DNA of 64,000 nucleotides from Arachnopeziza araneosa (lineage: Eukaryota; Ascomycota; Leotiomycetes; Helotiales; Arachnopezizaceae). This document shows positions 60,660 through 64,000 of the stretch, one piece after another. Made by a program: the position numbers and the translations under genes. The stretch is from assembly GCA_003988855.1 (NCBI GenBank), contig QYAI01000051.1, forward strand, positions 1 to 64,000, in the 5' to 3' direction. Positions within the stretch are counted from its first letter, which is position 1; every line of letters begins with the position of its first letter. Below the pieces are notes generated by a model. The model was not told the DNA's origin. It ran no database searches and worked only from the letters and a program-made list of their open reading frames with translations.

Positions 60660-61577
60660 AGTGTTGGTTTCGAGATGGCAAAAGGCAAAGATAAAGGGAG
60701 ATGCTTGATGCTGTCGCTGATGAAGAATTTGAAGAAAGCGACCATATTACTAAGACTTTGTACTCTCTATTCTGGTTATTACCATATGCTAGCAAAAGAA
60801 CGTAACATCATTTCCATCCATTGCGCCAATCCCATCCCGTCAAATATGTGAATGCTAAACAATCAACCCATTATCTGCTGATTCCGAGCGTTTTAACCAT
60901 AGCCATTTCAAATACTGATAGGAAAGAACCAATTCTCGTTTTCAAACCATGGGTTAAACAAAAAGATTAATTCTTCAAGCATCACATGAATGCAGTCAGA
61001 ACTCAGCCAGTTGTAATCGAATCGATTCAAACTTAGTCATATCCATTCCTTTACCCATTGATCTATCCATTTGCCCATCATTCCACCCATTTCTCTCGCT
61101 AAATCAGATGATGAAAACATGAAAAAAACAAAACATAACAAAGCATGACATAATATACAAGATTTGATTCATGATCTCGTTACAGTCCTTCTTTCTTTCC
61201 TTTCTTCATTCCTGTAAGACGCCCGTGCCCAGCCATCGTGTCGTGTCATATCGTGTCATCATGTCTTCAAAATAGCATCGCTCAACGCTTAGATAAACAA
61301 AAGGAAAGTATTGCGGTAACGTAATGAATGGTCAAGTAAAATAAAGGGAATGAAGTACAGCCTGCTGGTTTCATTGAACCATATTGAGGAAAAGGGTATA
61401 TCGCGCTTGAAGATCGAAAATAACTTTGGATATAGATGGATAGGGAAGAAAATGGAATAGAAGGAAATTGAAAAACAATGGGACGAGAAGAAGCAAGAAG
61501 ATAGGAAAGAAGAAAAAGTAACAGAAAGCTCAATCAACCATGGGAAACCTCTTCCTCCTCCTTTTACTTATTAGAAA
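60660..61577. other. Convergent intergenic spacer, A+T rich
   Basis: About 920 bases between the convergent CorA-like and TPR-ankyrin genes, with simple AT-rich and pyrimidine-rich stretches. Nothing coding. Confidence 0.65.
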
Positions 61578-63987
61578 TCAAATCTTCGCACCACCCTCCT
61601 TCAACATCCTCCTCACATCGCGATGTCTATGTTCAGCCGCCAACTCGAACGCCGTGGTGCCATCCTTTAGTCCGTGATTCACATCGGCTCCATGATCGAT
61701 CAGGCTCTGCACAACCGCGACGTCACCTGATTCAGCGGCGAGACAGAGTGGTGTAGCGTTCAATGGGGGTTGCATGGCTTCGATGTTGGCCCCTTTGGAG
61801 AGGAGCAATTCCACGCTTTCGAGATTTTGAAAGGAGGCGGCGATGCAGAGGGCCGTGCCAAAGGAGGAGGTTAGGTTGGGATCTACGGGTCGGGAGAGGT
61901 TGAAGAGAGCGTGCATGAATTTTGTCCTAAGCAACGAATTAGTATTCAACTTCGGCCATTTTTTCGAGGCTGACAAAGAGTAGAGTGTTGAATTGCTGAA
62001 ATAGCTCCCACCCCCAAGCTTCGATAGAACAAACTAACAAAGGGAAGCAGACTCACCAATTTAGAGAGGCCGCCTTGTGGAGGGGTGGGACGGAGTAGCA
62101 ACCTAGTTGGACGGAGATGTCAATTGAGGCGGAGGTAGAGAGGAGAAGACAAGCGATATCTTCTCCTTCTGGTTTTCCGTCTGCGAGGATCATGGATAAA
62201 GGTGTTCTTTCTCCACCGGCTGACCATCAACTCTGGCGCCATAGTGAAGTAGGATAGGAATCAGGTTGTAGTGGCCTTGCTTGATAGCTGATGTTAAGGG
62301 CATGGTGCATGGTGGATTCGGGTCAACGCCGTATTCAAGGAGCATGTCAACCATGTTTCGCCGGGTTTGTGCGTCCGTCACCATCATGCATGCGTCGTCG
62401 AGTAAGGTCAGTCTGATTTTAGATTTGTTTTTGTCCTTACTATCAACAGTATACTCAAACTTCTCATCGATGCAATTTGGAAATGTTTGAGTCCTATCCT
62501 TCGTTAATGGAGTGCGCTTCCAGCTTTTTCGATGGCTTTCCCAAAACCCGCGGACTTCTAAGAATCGATACAAGAGGACCCAGACCACTTCTAGATGACC
62601 GACGTAGATCGCTTTACGTAGTGCGATATGGGGATCAAAGTACCGGGTGATGATATAGCTATGAGGTTTGTAGTTGTAAGGAGTTTTTTTCATGAGCTTT
62701 AAAACACGCTCAAGCATTTTTTCGGCCACGGAATCCGGGTCAGTTGATAGAGATACCCGCACGCTGGAATAGAAATGCCTCGGTTGAGCGACCACTGTCT
62801 CCATGGTCCATGTTCTTGTAGGGCTGGTGATAGCAGGAACACTGGTGATAGATCCGTCGCTAGGGCGATGCCTGTGACTTGTTGCAATCGACATATTCGT
62901 CGGGCTGAGACAAATCTCATGTGTTTCAGATGATTTTGTTGATAAACTTGAAGCCTCTTGTTTCTCTGATCGGGTGCTGGAACTGTAAATCGAACCTGTA
63001 TCAACATGGATGGTTTCTTTCAAGGAGAGTGATGGCCTGTGCTTAGGTTTCAACTCATCAGTAGGCTTCCGCTCAACAAGAGGCGTGATCATCGCGCGGT
63101 ATCCATTCGCACGGATGCGGTCTCCTTTCTTGTCCCAAATTTGGCCTCGAAGCTCTGCTGATTTATGGAATTCCGGACTTGAAGTCCCGTGTGCTTTTCG
63201 TCGAGTTATCATCGCTTTCTTGCAATGATTTTCTGCGTCATCGAGTTCTCCGAGTTCAAGATATACTTTGGCAAGCATATGATAAGCTTGATTCTGCTGT
63301 TCTATACCGGCATCTGCATCCGGAAGATCTAGAACAGCTTTGGACAGCAGTTGAGATAGAAATTCCTTGGCTTCATTGAACTTCCCTTGTCGAATCAGGA
63401 TCGAGGCGAGCTGCAGATTGGCATCATTGTGTTCTAAGGTGGACTTGTTTCGTAGACTTGTTCTCCCAGCAGCTTGTAGAGCACTTCGATAGTTTTCTTC
63501 AGCTTCAGGTAGTTCATCTTCTCGCTCATGCTGCTGTCCTTTCTTTACTAGGTGACTGAATAATTCAAGTTCTTCATCCTCTTCTTCTGGGACAAAATCA
63601 ATCCCATGTGATTCTCCGTGCCGCATCGGTTGTCTTCTAGCATCCTGAACAGTAGTTTTATTCCATTGCATGATGCGCTGTTGCTTTCCACAATCCATCT
63701 CTTCCGCAACCACACTACCACCACCCCACATGGTCGTCTGCGAGGAAATAACGGTCTTAGCACTCGATATTACCTTTCCTGCTGATCTTCTTAATAGCCT
63801 CGTACTCTCTGAGTCTCTTGCATTATTCGCAGCCACGAGTGAGTTGAGACGATCTAGTTTGGGGATGATAACTGATAGGATAAGTTCTGGTCCGCGAATA
63901 CTAGTATATCTTGAAGCTGTTAGCAGATGCCTGATTAATTGTCATCCTAGACACTAACAAGGTAATTGTCTGCAAAGCAATCTCCAT
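61578..63987 (-). CDS. TPR-ankyrin repeat protein with one frameshift (about 743 aa if continuous)
   Basis: Exon 1 (63987-63959) begins MEIALQTITL; the 5' end could extend past the window. A 49-nt intron joins to exon 2 (63909-62057), and a 130-nt intron (62056-61927) joins to exon 3 (61926-61578). The N-terminal third has TPR helices (LPEAEENYRSALQAAGR, LQLASILIRQGKFNEAKEFL, AYHMLAKVYLELGELDDAEN). A Ser/Thr-rich linker precedes ankyrin repeats (HIALRKAIYVGHLEVVWVLL, TRRNMVDMLLEYGVDPNPP, ATPLCLAAESGDVAVVQSLI, TTAFELAAEHRHRDVRRML). At about 62213 the frame after YGARVDG breaks. The ankyrin reading GGERTPLSMILADGKPEG continues one base out of phase, so a base is missing. This is either a real lesion removing the last repeats or a sequence error. 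It is a cytoplasmic scaffold-type protein with no assigned role. Confidence 0.75.
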
Positions 63988-64000
63988 AGCTGCTGTATGC

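Overview
This 64 kb window is nuclear DNA of a filamentous ascomycete (Pezizomycotina). The evidence is short introns (about 44-93 nt, with CTAAC/CTGAT-like branch sites), HET/NACHT/WD40 and 2EXR gene families, WSC-domain and copper-radical-oxidase secreted proteins, a Dal5-type transporter and a fungal Hsp90 ending in MEEVD. The gene repertoire fits Leotiomycetes (Helotiales) best, but this is an inference from family flavour; the Hsp90 gene at 52.1-54.2 kb would place it quickly by homology. I see no tRNA, rRNA or CRISPR array.

Layout. 0-3.2 kb: a HET-NACHT-WD40 (HNWD-type) incompatibility gene on the minus strand whose near-identical WD40 units run off the left edge. 5.5-13.5 kb: a cluster of 2EXR-family loci, three intact and two pseudogenes, on both strands. 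17-23.5 kb: secreted enzymes, namely an LPMO-like protein and a four-WSC copper radical oxidase. 26.7-29.5 kb: a 903-residue protein of unknown function whose N-terminus resembles the helical leader of fungal STAND proteins. 30-32.4 kb: an 11-exon MFS anion:cation symporter. 36-39 kb: a secreted GDSL/SGNH hydrolase and an F-box-like protein. 39.6-42 kb: a heavily damaged NACHT/STAND pseudogene. 42-44.3 kb: a non-coding patch rich in tandem repeats with an imperfect duplication. 44.6-47.3 kb: a truncated M20 carboxypeptidase-like pseudoenzyme next to a 2-oxoglutarate dioxygenase-like gene. 49.1-51.3 kb: an Argonaute (QDE-2 type) relic that stops abruptly inside PIWI. 52-64 kb: Hsp90, a Ser/Thr-rich secreted protein, a CorA-like membrane protein and a TPR-ankyrin protein with a one-base frameshift.

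Most multi-exon models were assembled by reading splice sites on the correct strand and checking that exon lengths add up in frame (HNWD 765 codons before exon 3, copper oxidase 1230 aa, transporter 569 aa, unknown protein 903 aa, M20-like 401 aa, dioxygenase 362 aa, CorA-like 831 aa, Hsp90 701 aa). Ordinary housekeeping genes (Hsp90, CorA-like, transporter) are intact. The accessory genes (2EXR, NACHT, Argonaute) show frameshifts and nonsense codons, several of which fit C-to-T or G-to-A changes such as repeat-induced point mutation would make. The most notable points are the truncated Argonaute, the M20 protein with its metal-ligand motifs replaced but its reading frame intact, the mixed 2EXR gene/pseudogene cluster, and the unknown 903-residue protein.
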